From contig OU744454.1 of assembly GCA_916610825.1 (NCBI GenBank), positions 1,079,001-1,143,000 of the forward strand: a DNA stretch of 64,000 nt, written 5' to 3'. The stretch comes from Haliclystus octoradiatus. Its lineage: Eukaryota; Cnidaria; Staurozoa; Stauromedusae; Haliclystidae. Position numbers and translations under genes: made by a program. The notes beneath the pieces are model-generated. The model made no database searches. It was not told the origin of the DNA and saw nothing but the letters and a program-made list of their open reading frames with translations. Shown piece by piece: positions 22,201 to 37,200 of this stretch; position 1 is the first letter of the stretch; each line of letters starts with the position of its first letter.

Positions 22201-25200
22201 TGATATAGAGCTCAATGAAATTAATCAGAGAATTTATGTAAAATGAGAGTCAGAATGAAGCATTCTAGATTTCCGCTACTTCAAGTTACACGCCAGAAGG
22301 TGATCATCAGGCGATTTATTTCAACTATCCTTCAAAAAATCCATTTATAATATAATACATTTTTTATAACAAACTATCTATTAATGAATTGAGTTCTTAA
22401 AACTAAGCCATTTTACGTTCATTGACTTATTTTGTCCGGATCATTGCGATGAAAAATATATTGATGGAAAGAAAAGGAAAATGAACTAATTATTCATGAT
22501 TTAATATTTCAAGATTATCATGAGTCAAAAATATTCAAATTCAATTGCAATAAATACTTCTCATTCATATTTCTGTGACTGGAGAATTACTTTGACATTT
22601 TAAAAATCCAGTATCCATGAAAAAACAAAAGGCTTGTTTTGGAAAATTAGTTGTTTAATAACAGCTCTGCTGTTCATTATGAAGTTTTACAGTTATGATT
22701 GGAGGGGAAACTAATAACATATGTATTCTCTCTTTTAAAAGTAGGCCTGTCATTTTGTTTCCTTTTTCAGACAGTAATTACAATGTTCATTTGTAGGCCT
22801 ATAATTGATTTTTATTTGATTCCAGGCACGGAATATTGCGTGCAGTATTCAATTTAAAGATGAAGATAATATTACATCGCCAGCTGTCAAGTGTATATTC
22901 AGTCGTGATGGAACAAGCACTTTTACAACTGAAATTGTTACACCTGTCTTACATCATAATACTGTGCCATCATTCTATGCTGAGGTATAATATATCAGAC
23001 AAAAGGTTTAGCCTTCCAAAAATCTTTTTTCATAATTTTTTCAAAATTTTCGTTGAGGTTTGGCGTAAAATTCAGGAAAATTTAAATTTTCCTCTAGGAT
23101 CCTCATTTTTGTCTGACCCTTTTCAATGTCCATCGATTGTACTTTAATGGCAATTCCAGCAGATACTCCATTATGTCCTCTTATATATCTTGCATATAAA
23201 GTGGAGACTGATTGCACGTTTAATAATAATTTCAACAATATCTTTTGCTTCAGGTAAAAATCCATCTTCCTACTCATCTCCACAAGAAGCATCATGTCTT
23301 GTTCACGTTTTATCATGTCAGTGTTGAGCAGCCAAAAAGTGAAACTGGAAATAAGAAAAAACAAAGCTTAGAAACGCCTGGTAGGATTCCAATATTTAGT
23401 TTAAGTTTGTGAAGCATAATAAAACGAGAAGATGACATCAAAATTCTATTTTTAATTATAAATCTTTGGTATGTATTTAGGTTTAATAATCTACAGGTTT
23501 ATCAGAATTTAATAATAAGAGCCTATATTTCAAATAACGTGTAGTTCTAATTCATATTATGCCTGATAACGTCTGGAAAGAGATTTCTTAAAATTGGAAA
23601 CCTAACATCAATCTTTACTTGTTTTTAAAAGTTGAATTGAATTAAAATTCCAATTCTGAAAACTTTCTGATTTTTATTTTAGTTGGTTATGCTTGGATGC
23701 CAATCTTGGATGGTGGATTGTAAGTTTCTTTCAGTAAAAAAGTTATTATTATTATTATATATGATCTTACAAATGTCATGATAAATGTTTTGACTTTAGG
23801 ATTCTTCCAAAGGATAATTCGTTATCGGTGGCTTCTTTTTTGCCTGAGGGATATCTATCTTGTCAACTCGGTGAAGGCACAAAGGTATGGGGCACAGTCT
23901 AATTGTTTTTAAATTCATTTACTGGTGGGATATATATATCTATAATTTATACTTTTATACTTCTATACTTGCTGATATGCTTCTAAATACTTTTATACTT
24001 CTATACTTGCTGATATGCTTCTAAATACTTTTATACTTCTATACTTGCTGATATGCTTCTAAATACTTTTATGCTTCTATACTTGCTGATATGCTTCTAA
24101 ATACTTTTATACTTCTATACTTGCTGATATGCTTCTAAATACTTTTATACTTCTATACTTGCTGATATGCTTCTAAATACTTTTATACTTCTATACTTGC
24201 TGATATGCTTCTAAATACTTTTATGCTTCTATACTTGCTGATATGCTTCTAAATACTTTTATGCTTCTATACTTGCTGATATGCTTCTAAATACTTTTAT
24301 ACTTCTATACTTGCTGATATGCTTCTAAATACTTTTATACTTCTATACTTGCTGATATGCTTCTAAATACTTTTATACTTCTATACTTGCTGATATGCTT
24401 CTAAATACTTTTATGCTTCTATACTTGCTGATATGCTTCTAAATACTTTTATGCTTCTATACTTGCTGATATGCTTCTAAATACTTTTATACTTCTATAC
24501 TTGCTGATATGCTTCTAAATACTTTTATGCTTCTATACTTGCTGATATGCTTCTAAATACTTTTATACTTCTATACTTGCTGATATGCTTCTAAATACTT
24601 TTATACTTCTATACTTGCTGATATGCTTCTAAATACTTTTATGCTTCTATACTTGCTGATATGCTTCTAAATACTTTTATACTTCTATACTTGCTGATAT
24701 GCTTCTAAATACTTTTATACTTCTATACTTGCTGATATGCTTCTAAATACTTTTATACTTCTATACTTGCTGATATGCTTCTAAATACTTTTATGCTTCT
24801 ATACTTGCTGATATGCTTCTAAATACTTTTATACTTCTATACTTGCTGATATGCTTCTAAATACTTTTATACTTCTATACTTGCTGATATGCTTCTAAAT
24901 ACTTTTATACTTCTATACTTGCTGATATGCTTCTAAATACTTTTATGCTTCTATACTTGCTGATATGCTTCTAAATACTTTTATACTTCTATACTTGCTG
25001 ATATGCTTCTAAATACTTTTATACTTCTATACTTGCTGATATGCTTCTAAATACTTTTATGCTTCTATACTTGCTGATATGCTTCTAAATACTTTTATGC
25101 TTCTATACTTGCTGATATGCTTCTAAATACTTTTATGCTGCTATACTTGCTGATATGCTTCTAAATACTTTTATGCTGCTATACTTGCTGATATGCTTCT

Positions 25201-28200
25201 AAATACTTTTATGCTTCTATACTTGCTGATATGCTTCTAAATACTTTTATGCTGCTATACTTGCTGATATGCTTCTAAATACTTTTATGCTGCTATCGCT
25301 ACTGGCGAACAAGTCACACTCCGTTATTAAAGCAGCATTTGGAACGGTTAACAGTTGATATTTATTTTGATTGTATGTCACATGTTAATGTTTGTGAGAC
25401 AATCTGCAATATAATGTCTGTCAACCTTTGCAAGGTCTGTTATTCTTACGTCTTGTACAGTCTTTATTTTCATTTTAGTCACCTGGTCCAGATGTGAAAT
25501 GGGTTGACGTCAAAGGGTCATCACTTTTCAAAGTCAATACAAAACTTAATTCAACTGTTTATACACATGACTCGGCCATTAATAAATTTTTTACTCATTG
25601 GCAAAATGTACAATACAACAGAGAAGGGTCCGATGCAGAAACATCTCGTCTATTAAAGGTTTGTATTTCATTTATTATTAAGCCCTGGGCAAACGATGGC
25701 AACATTTGCGCGACTTCTAAATCCTTCGAAAATCCTTGTTGTTTAGCCACTCTTTCGATTTTGTCTGATGTGTTGCATTGTGTATTTTGTCGCATTGTGT
25801 ATGATGGCCATCAAACATTTTCCAAGTCTTTCCAAGGATTTTTGTTATGGAACGTCTTGGTTATCTTTTTCGAACCATTTCGTTCGAAAAGTATCGAACT
25901 CTTTCAAGTTGTGGTCATTTCATTGCTTCTTTTTAAGCTCAGTGTGAGTTTTTCTAGAAAATTTTTGTGAAAGTCGGGTCCGTTTAGCTGCTCTTGAAAA
26001 GTCTGCTTCAGAACACGAAAAATACCCGTCAGACAAAAACAGATTTGTTGCGCAAAAGTTGCCGTCGTTTGCCCAGAGCTTTACATGTCGTCATTGTTGT
26101 ATGTAGTTACAATGATTGTTACAATGTCTCAAAGGGCTGTCAAAGGACCAGGGTCCGACAAAAGGTTCAGCCATCTAGTATCCTAGAGGCATTTCAACAA
26201 TGTCTTCTGAATTTACTCTAACCTTCCGAAATCTATGATTCCAGGATTCCTACTTTTGTCCGACCCTGCAAAGGACAATTGTTGATAACAGAAATAAATG
26301 TCAATGTTATCTTTATTGATTGTAGCTTATGCACGGTGTTGACGTAGCAACAGTTATACGCTTCATGCCTGTGATATTAAATCAACTGCTGGATATTTTG
26401 ATTTCAAATGACAATGAAGATGTTGCCTTGAATGTAGTTAAGTAAGTTATTGAAGTCTTATTTTATTTTACAAGGACAACAATAACTGAATAATCTATAT
26501 TAAATGGCTCTGGTAGAGCTGTCGGAAAAGCAGGAATTGGTTTTTAATATTGTTGCAATGTGATTGTTAGGGCTTTCTACTTCACTAGTAGGGTGCTGGT
26601 TTCAATTCCAGGCATAATCACTATCAGTTGCCATTGTCCCTTGTATAACCACACAGGCTGTTCCTGGGAACCCGGAAGGCCAACACAAAATCAGAATGTT
26701 GTCAATTATCAAAATTGTTTTCTTTTTCAAAATTATGATTTTTGAATTTATTGCTTTCTTTAATTTATAGCATCAAATTTTTAAAATGTTCACAATTTTT
26801 TGAAAATTATGAACCTTTGTGACACTCAGTAACCAATTCATAGTAACTTAAAGTTTGAAGCAGTTACATAATGGTACCACTCTCGGTCCAACGAAAGGTT
26901 CAACTTCTGGAATCCTAGATACATTTCAACTTTTTCTTCTGAATTGTTTTGCTAGTGTTTGACCAATTAATCATATAATATGAATTATATTCTGAATTAA
27001 CTCTAACCTTCTGGAATCTAAAATTTCATGATTCCTGCTTTAGTCAGATCCTGCTCTTAGTTCAGTGTCTAGCTTGTGGTTACCTGTAAACTTACTACAT
27101 GTAAGAAACAGTCATTCTCTTGTATGCATTCACTGTTGACTATGTATTTTTATCTTCAAGGGTGTTAATCCGTATTGTTCAGCTTGTACATAGTGTGGAA
27201 AAGGGTTATTTGTTGCGTGCATATGTCAAGGTATAGTATTTTACTTTGTATTTGTTTTGTCAATAAGATTGAATACTTTGATGGTATCTTTATGTTATCT
27301 TGTTTATAGTTCATCTTCAAAATGGAAGATCTGAATAAAAAGACTGTTCATGAAGAATTGGTTCGTCATTTGATTTATCTTCTTCGTCCTGGGGCTGACC
27401 CAACTGTCATTAATAATCTTCTGGAGGTAATTATGTACCAACAAATATGCATTAAAATACTGTAACACCATTTCCCACTACAAAAACCAAATCGTTGGAC
27501 ATTCCCTGATGAGTTCATGGAGAGTTACACTGTACACGTGTATTTCAGAGATCATAATTTTCTGACATTTGGCAGATGTTTGATTATTTCAAGTTTTGGA
27601 TCTCTGTTATTATTTGTGAAATTAATTTGCATTCTCATATGTCTGATTGTATAGTTGATATGCCACTGTTATAAATTCTACTGCTACTGATTCATGCCAT
27701 GATTTGATCGCTTGGTATTATTCTGTTTATTAGTTGCCATGGTTTTTCTTTGGTGTGATTGTAAAGAGTATGGCACAAACTCATATGCATGAAGAAGAGT
27801 CACGCCGTTTGAATGTGAGTTAGCAAAACAACCCAAACAATTGTTCCATTGATTGAACAGTGATTCATTTCCTAAATTTTGAATATTTTTCAAAACAGGG
27901 TTTACATGAAGCAAGAGACTTGAGGTATCCGTTAGAATACCATCGTCATATGGAGAATTTGTTGCAAATGTATGTACAGCAGTTGCTTGGAAAAACTAAG
28001 GATGAGCCAGCGATTGTCAAGGTAAGCATCTTCAGATATGAGAAGACAAAAAACAATCTGCTTCATGCTATACCCATTGTGTTTTTTGTTTATTTAAGTT
28101 TATTTAAGTTTGCTATTTTTTACTTTTTTCAATTTTTAGTCTGCAAATGAAAGCCTTGCATTATTTATCAAGGTACTTATTCAAATGATTACTATGGCTC

Positions 28201-31200
28201 TATTTTGCTCTACATTAATAACAATAATCTTATTGACAAGACAATGACAACAGAATTTGATGATGATAATACTATTTTAAATTTATTAACTCATCATTGT
28301 TTGCTTTTCAACAGAATTGTTTCACTCACATGGACCGTGGTTTTGTTTTTCAAATGGTCAACTTTGTCAAAGATCGTTTCAACAAAGCAGCAGACACACA
28401 AGTAAGTTCTCATACTGTATGTAACATGTATATGTGTTGTATATCTTTATCTCCGTAATGAAAATCATGTGCCAAGGGCAGGCTGCTAAAAGGCCTTCAT
28501 AAAAATGATGTTATGAAAATCAATCCTTGTTTAAACTAGAGATAATACAATTTTTTTTCTTACAAATTCTTTTCACCTCGTCATTGTATTCTTTCCAGGT
28601 TTGCTTCAATCCAATATTGTCCTGGAATTTATTTCTGCCTTTCTGATTTTTATTTCTATTTCTGCAAACAAATCATACCACATCATATCCTAATGAAATG
28701 ATTTTGATTTTTACCCCAAGAGCTTTGTGCCAATAATATTTTGTTCTGGAGAAAAAACTTTAGAAAGCTGATAGTACTCTAATGAAATATTGATCTAGAT
28801 TATGTACAATAATGAACAATTGAAATTACTTGAACAAATTCTAGATTACAATGAAATGGTTCACAGGAATGAAGAACAGGCTGTCCTTTGTTCCGTGCGA
28901 GAGTAAAAGATGCAGCTTTCCCTTGCCCCTCTACCTCCAACACATCATTATTGTCAAGTTCACATGTTTACTAGGGTGATTGTTTCCAAATTCCCAATTT
29001 GACTATGGTGTTGTTATTTTTCAGATGTATGAATTAAAATTTGAATTCCTCAGAATTGTGTGTGAACATGAACATTACGTTGCATTGAATCTACCATTAG
29101 ATATCAGAGGTGATGTAAATCAAAATTATTACCATTCATAACTATCAACAACTGCGTATTATCATTTAATCATTTTCTTATTTTTTGTTAGCTTTGGGAG
29201 GAGTACATGAGAGTACTTTGAACGATGTGTTTTGTAAGAAGCATTTCCTTGCTGGTCTTGTTCTACGAGAGGTAGGCTACCAGAATTTTTTTTAATTTTC
29301 AGTTTGAAAAAGTAGTTTATCATCACACATATGTTTGCAGTTGATGTTTGCATTGATCGGCGGTTGCTACGAGCTCAATCGGAATTATCGCGTATAGCCA
29401 TCCGGTCATTTTTTCCCTTTAATGTAATCCACAGACATCATAAGTCATACAGTGAAACCTGTTATAACTGTCACCTCTATGCAGCAGCCACCTGTCTATA
29501 GTGGTCATTCTTGCAATTTCTTAAGTTGTAATTTCTATTTAATCAACCCTGTATTTAAAGGCCACCTGTATATAATGGTCAATACATCTACTTCTCATAG
29601 ATGGCTGTTATATACAGATTTCACTGTATTCCGTTCATTGTATTGCCTATTACCTTGGTGATGCCTTCTTACTAAAAGGGGTTAAATATGTTATTAATAA
29701 AGATGAATGTAAACAATTAGATGTACAGATTAGGAATTAGACAAAGAATTTATGAGACTTCATTTTAATTTATAAATCTTTTGTTAGTACTTATGTTCAA
29801 TTGCTATCATCAGACTCAATTATAAGTCCATGAAACTCTGAGTTAAGGAAAAGGCTTTGCAAATTGCCTCGCTGTTGTTTCCAATCAAAATCTGTTATTA
29901 TCTAATACTATTATAAAGACTTTCATTTTTGTAACCATCTATTATATTGGTCATTATGTTTCTATTAGATGTCATCTGCTTTGAACGAGGGAAAAGTAGT
30001 ACGGCGTGGTGCTATCAGGTTGCTGAGAAATCTTCTCGTTAAACATGAATTTGATGATCGGTACAGCAGCAAGGTAACACAAATAGATGACATAATAAAA
30101 ATGTATTTCATTATTTATATCAACAGCTTCATTTACTTGTAGCTTGTATCCCATGTTTTACTTTATTTCAGGATAAACAATCCAGAATTGCTGCCCTTTA
30201 TTTACCATATCTCACAATTATGCTGGAGCAATCGTTACGCTTCCACAAGAATCTTGACCGACCAGTGATTGACAACAGTCTGTTATCAAGCCATCACAAC
30301 CCTAATCTTTTGGGTCGTCAATCACCTGCTCCGTCTGCTCGTAATTCAATGGTACTTGGAGCTAGCGGTAATGACAGACATGCTGACATGACACCAACTA
30401 ACATCAATTCGTATGTCTCTGTCGACCCATCTGGTAAATCACCACCCGTGTTACCATTTGAAGAAGAGGAAAAAAAGGAATTATCAATATGCTTTATGTA
30501 TATTCTGAAAAGTGTTAAACCAGGTATGCCATTGTTGATCTGTCATCTTTCGTGCTTTCAATTAGTACAAATGAATTAATAAAGTCGAACCTCTTACATG
30601 TTTCAATAACTAAAATTTACAACGTAAATATATACAGTATACAATAGAAATATTGAATTACCAAGCTTATTAGGCGTGTCTGTATTACAATTGGATATGG
30701 GGCTGATGGCACTTCATGAATTGCCTCTGATAATGCTAGTAGTGAAGTTTACTTAGTCAAATACTCATATTATCATGAACTCAAATGAAAAGATCATAAA
30801 ATCATATTAATTTGATCAACAATAACATGAAATACAAAATAGCTTCTCCAAATATGCCTCTCTAATGCGGAGAGTATAAGAGTGTCAGTCTTCTAATTTA
30901 TCTTCATTTTTTCCATGTAGACATCATTGTTGATTGGTGGCGTGATATTCTTACATCGACATTAAAACGACCGCATTGGGCACCAACAGCGTTATACTAT
31001 GTCCAACACGACAAGAACTATGCCAAATTTGTTGCTGTTATCGACTTCTTTGACCTAATAGAGTAAGTTGGATTGCTCAATTTGTAGGCTTAAAGGACCC
31101 ATTCTCCTTCAATTATGTGATAAAGTGAAACTTCCACAGTTATATAACAGCCTGGCTATGAGGTGTAGATAATTTGACCGCTATATGCAGATGACCTTTA

Positions 31201-34200
31201 TTGAAATAGCAAGCAGTTCTTTGATTATTGCCAGGATTATTACTATAGACTGCGATTGGCTTTCATAGCAGCTTTGACTTTATAGTAAGTTGATCTTCTG
31301 AAATCCGGTAAACAAAGAACATTGACATTTGATGAGCGGTTTGATCAAAAATTTTTGGGTGTGAAATTACAGTACTCACATTTTCTTCATAATCTTGAGA
31401 TGTGCCTGGAACTGTTTGTCTTCTTTTTCCTTTGTAGCAGTATTATTTCTGTTGTTATCCTGCTTTTAATTTTTTCCATAGAGGCTGTCTCAAAACGTTT
31501 GCTTATGCAGGACGGGAATCTGCTGAAGAGAGATGGTGAGTTGATTAGGTGATAAGGAACTAACACGTAGAGTCCTGTCTTGGCCTTGAATTATCAAACC
31601 AAATTCGAAAATTGTTCCTCAACTAACTATTTATCAAGATATATTCATCAGTAGTGAAATTATATTCAGAATTAGGAGAAGTTTTCATAGCTGCTTCAAT
31701 TGTTTTAATATCTTTTGTTACGTAGCAACACGACTGAACATACTAAGCAATACATCGAACAGCGATACACGACAGGTACACGATCATCGCCAAAGACATC
31801 AACGTCATCAATTGGTCATTCTAGAAACTTCTCAAATGGAACAGGCAAGTACATAATTACGTTAATTTATAGTGATTATAGTAATAGATGTTACTTTATG
31901 TGTAACTGGACATTTCTGTTGATTGCCTTTTCAGGAATCAGTTCTGTCATATCCATGGATGACATCCAAAAGAGATTATTATGCGAGGCTAATCTTTCAA
32001 ACGAGACTGCATTTGTTGTCTTGGATACTATTGAATTGTTTTGCACTCATTTCAAGGTAAGTCTATTGGAAATCAATTCAACCTTACTCACATTTCAAAA
32101 GAGGGCTGACGAGAGAAATCTTGGTTCTCTTGGGATGTTTTTGCAACATTCGCCTTTCTTTTCTCTTCTAAACATTTCTGTAGCAAACAGGAAAACTTGC
32201 AAACTTATAACAGGCAATGCCTTGTTTGAAACTTGAAAAAATATTTTGAAATTAATAAAAGTTATTCAGAATAATAAATAAAAACGCTGATATGCTATTA
32301 GGTTAATATGAAAGTTTTAATCTCACACATAAAATATTATATTTCCACAGCAGCCTATTAATTTGAATATGACTTTTCAGTAGAGGAAACCCCTACGTAA
32401 CTATATAAGAAGACAACATTTAGTAATTGTAGGTAAACAATTCTAATATGATCGTTTTACTTTTAATTCAGTTTCATCTTGAACAAGATGATGGTGATAA
32501 CTTCTTAATGAAAAAGGTAACGAAAGACAACCATTATGGACTGCATGATACTTTTAGAATGTGTTTGAATTAACTTTTTATGTTTACTTTGGCTACTCTA
32601 GATATTCAACGTATTAATGACGTTCTTACGTTTGGACCAATCAGAATTAGTAATGCGTCATGTGTTTGCTGCCCTTAGAAGTTTCATAAACAAGGTTAGA
32701 AATATTTTTAATGCTGGAATGACCACTATATGCAGGTGGCCTTTATCTACAGGGTCATTTTGATAGTGACCATTCGTTTCTAATAATCTGATGATATTTT
32801 CATACTTTTTAGTTTCCTGCTGCACTATTCAAACGTAGTGCAAATCTTTGCGGAGTTCTCTGTTACGAGGTAATTTATTCACATTATTATTATAATACTA
32901 TTGAACCAAATCCAATTCAACATTGGTCCATCTATACAATTCGTTAGCACTTCAGGTGCCTGACAAACTATGACAACAGAAAATATTTGACAAGCCCCTT
33001 GGCAGGGTCAAAAGATTAATTTATATTTTTTATTTGAAAAATTGAAGTTGTCATTTTATTAATTGCTTTATAGATTCTTCGATTGTGCAATTCTAAAATT
33101 GAATCAATTCGAACACAGGTACAGTGGACTTATCCTTATTCTGAGTTTTTGATGTGATATTTGTTAGCTATACAGAAACATAGCCATCTTTGTACTTTAT
33201 TATTTTATTGTATTGACCATCAACCAGGGTCCAACAAGAGTAAGAATCCTTGAATCCTATATTCCTTAAAGTCAGAGCAAATTCAGAAGAAAATTGATAG
33301 TTTTTTATTTATTTATTTATATTATATTATTTTAAATATTTTTTCATTGGTTAAACGTCAAAAAAAAATTCAGAGAGAAATGTTTCCAAAACTCTAGGAT
33401 CCCAGAAGGCTGAACTTTTCGTCGGACCCTCTGCCATCGACAAGAAAAAGCGAAGTGATTTGTAGCATTATGATTTTCTCAAGGCAAGTGAAAGAGAAAA
33501 TCGACAGGTTGATAATCACTATTATCTGATGCTGTTCAGTATAGCAAAATCAATTATAAATATCATCTCTTCTCACTCTATTATATATATACTATTTGCA
33601 TTAATATAGAATAAGTTTGTAATTTATGAAAGAGCGGTGTATCAACTTGTGAAATATGAATGTACTGTTTTACAGAACTGCCCTAGATAACATAGAAATA
33701 TAAAATAGAAGAAATTGAACAAAGGAATGTGAAAAGATAGGAAATGTTGTATATATATATATATATATTTTGGTTTAGTAATATCAAGGTATTTATGTTG
33801 TCTTTGCTGTTTCAACAGTGCTCGATGCCATAAATGCAGAGCTGTTTAATGATTAATAAACGAAGCTATCAGACATTCATATTTGCTACTATCTAAGTTT
33901 CACGCCAAGTCGATCATCAGGCATTTTTCTGCATTTTTTAATTTGGTTTATTTTGATATAGGCATGCTGTTTCATGTATCTTCTTATGCGAAGTAATTTT
34001 GAATTCAGCGGCACTGGATGTGTGCGAGTCCATCTTCAGGTATGATAATCATAATTTAGCAAAACTAATAAGTACTGGATCACTTCAAAGAAACACAATA
34101 TGCAATACAATGCAAAACAATTTAATTAATACATACTTATCAACATCAACATCAAATTGACATTGTTTGTGAATGTATATATGTTTAGGATGTTTGTCAT

Positions 34201-37200
34201 GACAAATGTGAAGATAATGACCTCTGTTAAGTATCTATAATTCAGTCGAGAAGCTCTATGACTATGGGCTAGAATAATGTGTTACTAAAAATTGGTTTGC
34301 ATTTCTTAAATCGAAAAAGGTCCAATCAGTTAAGCCAATCAAAACATGTGATCACAGCTTGACAAAGTTACTAGTTTTACAGTAAACTCTATTAATTACG
34401 TAAAGTTGGCCAACTATTTTTCTGACTTCATTATACTCTATTTAATAATAAGTTATCACATCTCTTCAGGTCATTGTTGCTGTTTCAAAGTTAATTGCAT
34501 CTGGTGTGAATCGATCGTCTATGAATCATTCTTTAATTGCAATTAAGTCTTATTCTGGAGAAGATAAAAGCCTCAGCGTAAGTATGACCGATATGACAAG
34601 TTGACAGGCTGATATTGACACTGTTACTACTAGCTGATATTGTATATTATATATAAATATATATAGTAATAATAGAAATATTAAAACTTAATATTGGCAA
34701 TTGGATAGTGCTCAATGCTAGTGAATAGCAGAGCGTAAATAATGATAATAATGTTTGTAATTGTAATTAGTATTTGTTGTCTGATGATCGTTTGATAACA
34801 TGAAACTTGGAGTTACAACCAAAGAATGTGTCTTTCTTGATATTGTATATTACATTGTTTTGTTTTCTCACCCGTAGAATACAGATTTTCCATCAGAAGT
34901 ACGAGATCTCATCAAGAAAGTGCATACTGTTCTTCAAGCAACATCTCAGATGAAGGTATAAATTTGAATACCTTTTTATTATTATTTAAAAATCTGTTGA
35001 CTTTGTAGTAGACTTTGCAGAGGACTCCATGAAACTTTTCTAACATGACTTAAAACATTTTATTTATATGAACAATAGCCGCTGATCTGCAGTACCACAG
35101 TCAGCTAGAAAACTTTATATTACAATATATCTAAATATTTGAAGCACACACTGTTCATCAATATTGATGAGCGCTTAACAAGGTTCATAAACTGTTTTAA
35201 TTTATTTTTTGATATCACCCACTGTGAAATTCTGCATAAGAACAATATATTTGCTGCATATCCAATACATGATGTTATTTTATCAATTCACTTTTTGTTA
35301 ACTCTTTCTATAGGAACATGAAGACGATCATGAGTTCCTTGTTGATCTGCAATACAGTCTGGCAAAGTCATATTCTAGTACGCCTGAGTTAAGACAAACA
35401 TGGTTACAAAGCATGGCCAACATTCATGAAAGTAACGGTGATTTATCAGAGGTAAACATTTGTTTAAAATTGATTATGTTATAAATAATTTGATGACTCT
35501 ATGATATAATATCAAATATATTATGCGTCGTTGAAATGACTTAAAGTTGAAGCATCTTGTAGAGGATGTTAACGCTTTTTCAAAATATGAGGATATTATG
35601 GCGTGAGGATATTATGACTCAATGATACTCATTCAAGCTATGTGCGGTCATATGATAATGGCCGAAGCTAAATGGTAATATTAGGCTTTAAAATCTATGT
35701 CTGTATCATTGATATTGTAATGTATTGTTTCGCGTTTGGTGCTTGGTTGGTGGGACGGCTGGCGGTTGACCATAACCAGGGCTAGGCTACCGTAGACAGC
35801 AGACCTGTCACCACCAAGACCAAGCACCAGTCACACTGCTATGTCAGTGGAATACCTAATATACTTACCTAACCATGTCGAGAGAGAGAGAGGAGGGAGG
35901 GTGTGGACACAATTGATCAGTTGCAACATCGGTTAGCCTCATTGCAGTATAGCAATTTCCTCAAGTGCAGTATAGCACATAATCCGTAATGTGCAGTGTA
36001 GCACATACTAATCTATGATGATGAATCTGTGTAGTGTAACACATACTCCGTACTGTGCAGTATAGCACATACTATATAAGTGCAGTATAGCACAATACTC
36101 AAAAAGTGCAGTATAGCACATAAAATAAAGTGATGACAATGTGCAGTTTAGCATCGGCATACCTTGATGTCACAAGGATGCCACATTGCATTTGAATGAG
36201 ACAATTAGAAAATGGTATTGCACATGTAGCACATGATAGTATGTAGTAGAGTGATATACCCGGAATTAGCAAAGGCAAGATCTTCACGATTCTCAAAGAG
36301 GTAGCAACATGAAAATTCAAGAGCTTCTCGAAAGCAACTAGCAAGCTAGGTCACGATGGCAAGAGTGATTGACACACCCAGCCCTTTGGCACATGCGCAC
36401 ACATACAAAGGGGTACTGTTACACTCACCGACTCGTATTGCTTCAGTAGTTGATCCGCTAACCTGCTGCGGTTTTATCATTGCATCTTGTTCACTTCCGC
36501 TACTATTAAACAGGTCCTAGATAGCCTAACAGTAACACATCCTACATCATTTTAACTTCACTTAAATCTTTGATTTAACAACATGAAATGTTGTCAATCT
36601 TAAGGTCACTGATTTGATCTCTATCCAAAGCTTTATCAATTGATGTCAGGATTTCTATTTGGCCATAAAACGCAAAAGATTGAAGAACCACATCTAGAGC
36701 GGAATCCAATACTGAACGCAATTTATATTCAAAGATATGTATCCCTTATCTCTCCTATAGCCGAGCTACTACAGTATATTTTATCATTTCATTTTCCAGG
36801 CAGCAATGTGCTACGTTCATGCAGCTGCACTGGTTGCCGAATACTTGCAACGCAAAGGTAACAAAACATCCCCTGTGAAAAAATATTTAGAGTTCAAGAG
36901 CTGTTCATGAACTGTTCATAAATTTCCAGAACTGTTCATGAACCTTGCAAAATCTCATAAAATGGTAAATGGTCCAATTGCTATGAGCGTTCACCAACTG
37001 TTTCCTCAGGGGAGTAACCAATTGAATGAAGTAACATTAATGGCCTTAGTGTAGTGGTTTGGGCGTTTGACTTCACCCCGCAGAGTCTTAGGTTCAATTC
37101 CTGCCAGGCCAGGAGCACTATTTGTTGGCGTATATAACCAAAAAAGCTACTAGCTCACCCGGTGTGGGGTCAAACCATCAACCCATGTAGGAATGTAGGA

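Larger units (their letters stand above)
26326..34955 (+). other. DOCK9: DOCK exons 20-41: helical middle region
   Basis: Exons: 26326-26441, 27161-27230, 27310-27426, 27734-27814, 27899-28021, 28140-28172, 28315-28401, 29025-29109, 29192-29271, 29969-30073, 30172-30523, 30921-31062, 31482-31535, 31726-31844, 31935-32056, 32472-32516, 32602-32694, 32813-32869, 33074-33118, 33962-34039, 34470-34577, 34878-34955. Armadillo-like helices: [53 protein letters not shown] and [12 protein letters not shown] match the subfamily in order. Exon 30 holds a Ser/Pro-rich variable loop. The intron 31845-31934 has a GC donor. Confidence 0.93.

Noticed and set aside
23951-25296. CRISPR-like regular repeats
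   Set aside because: Units are contiguous without unique spacers and lie in an intron of an animal gene; it is a minisatellite.
36099-36344. Minus-strand 81-codon hydrophobic frame
   Set aside because: It starts beyond and runs into the hairpin array; no homology or splice context.
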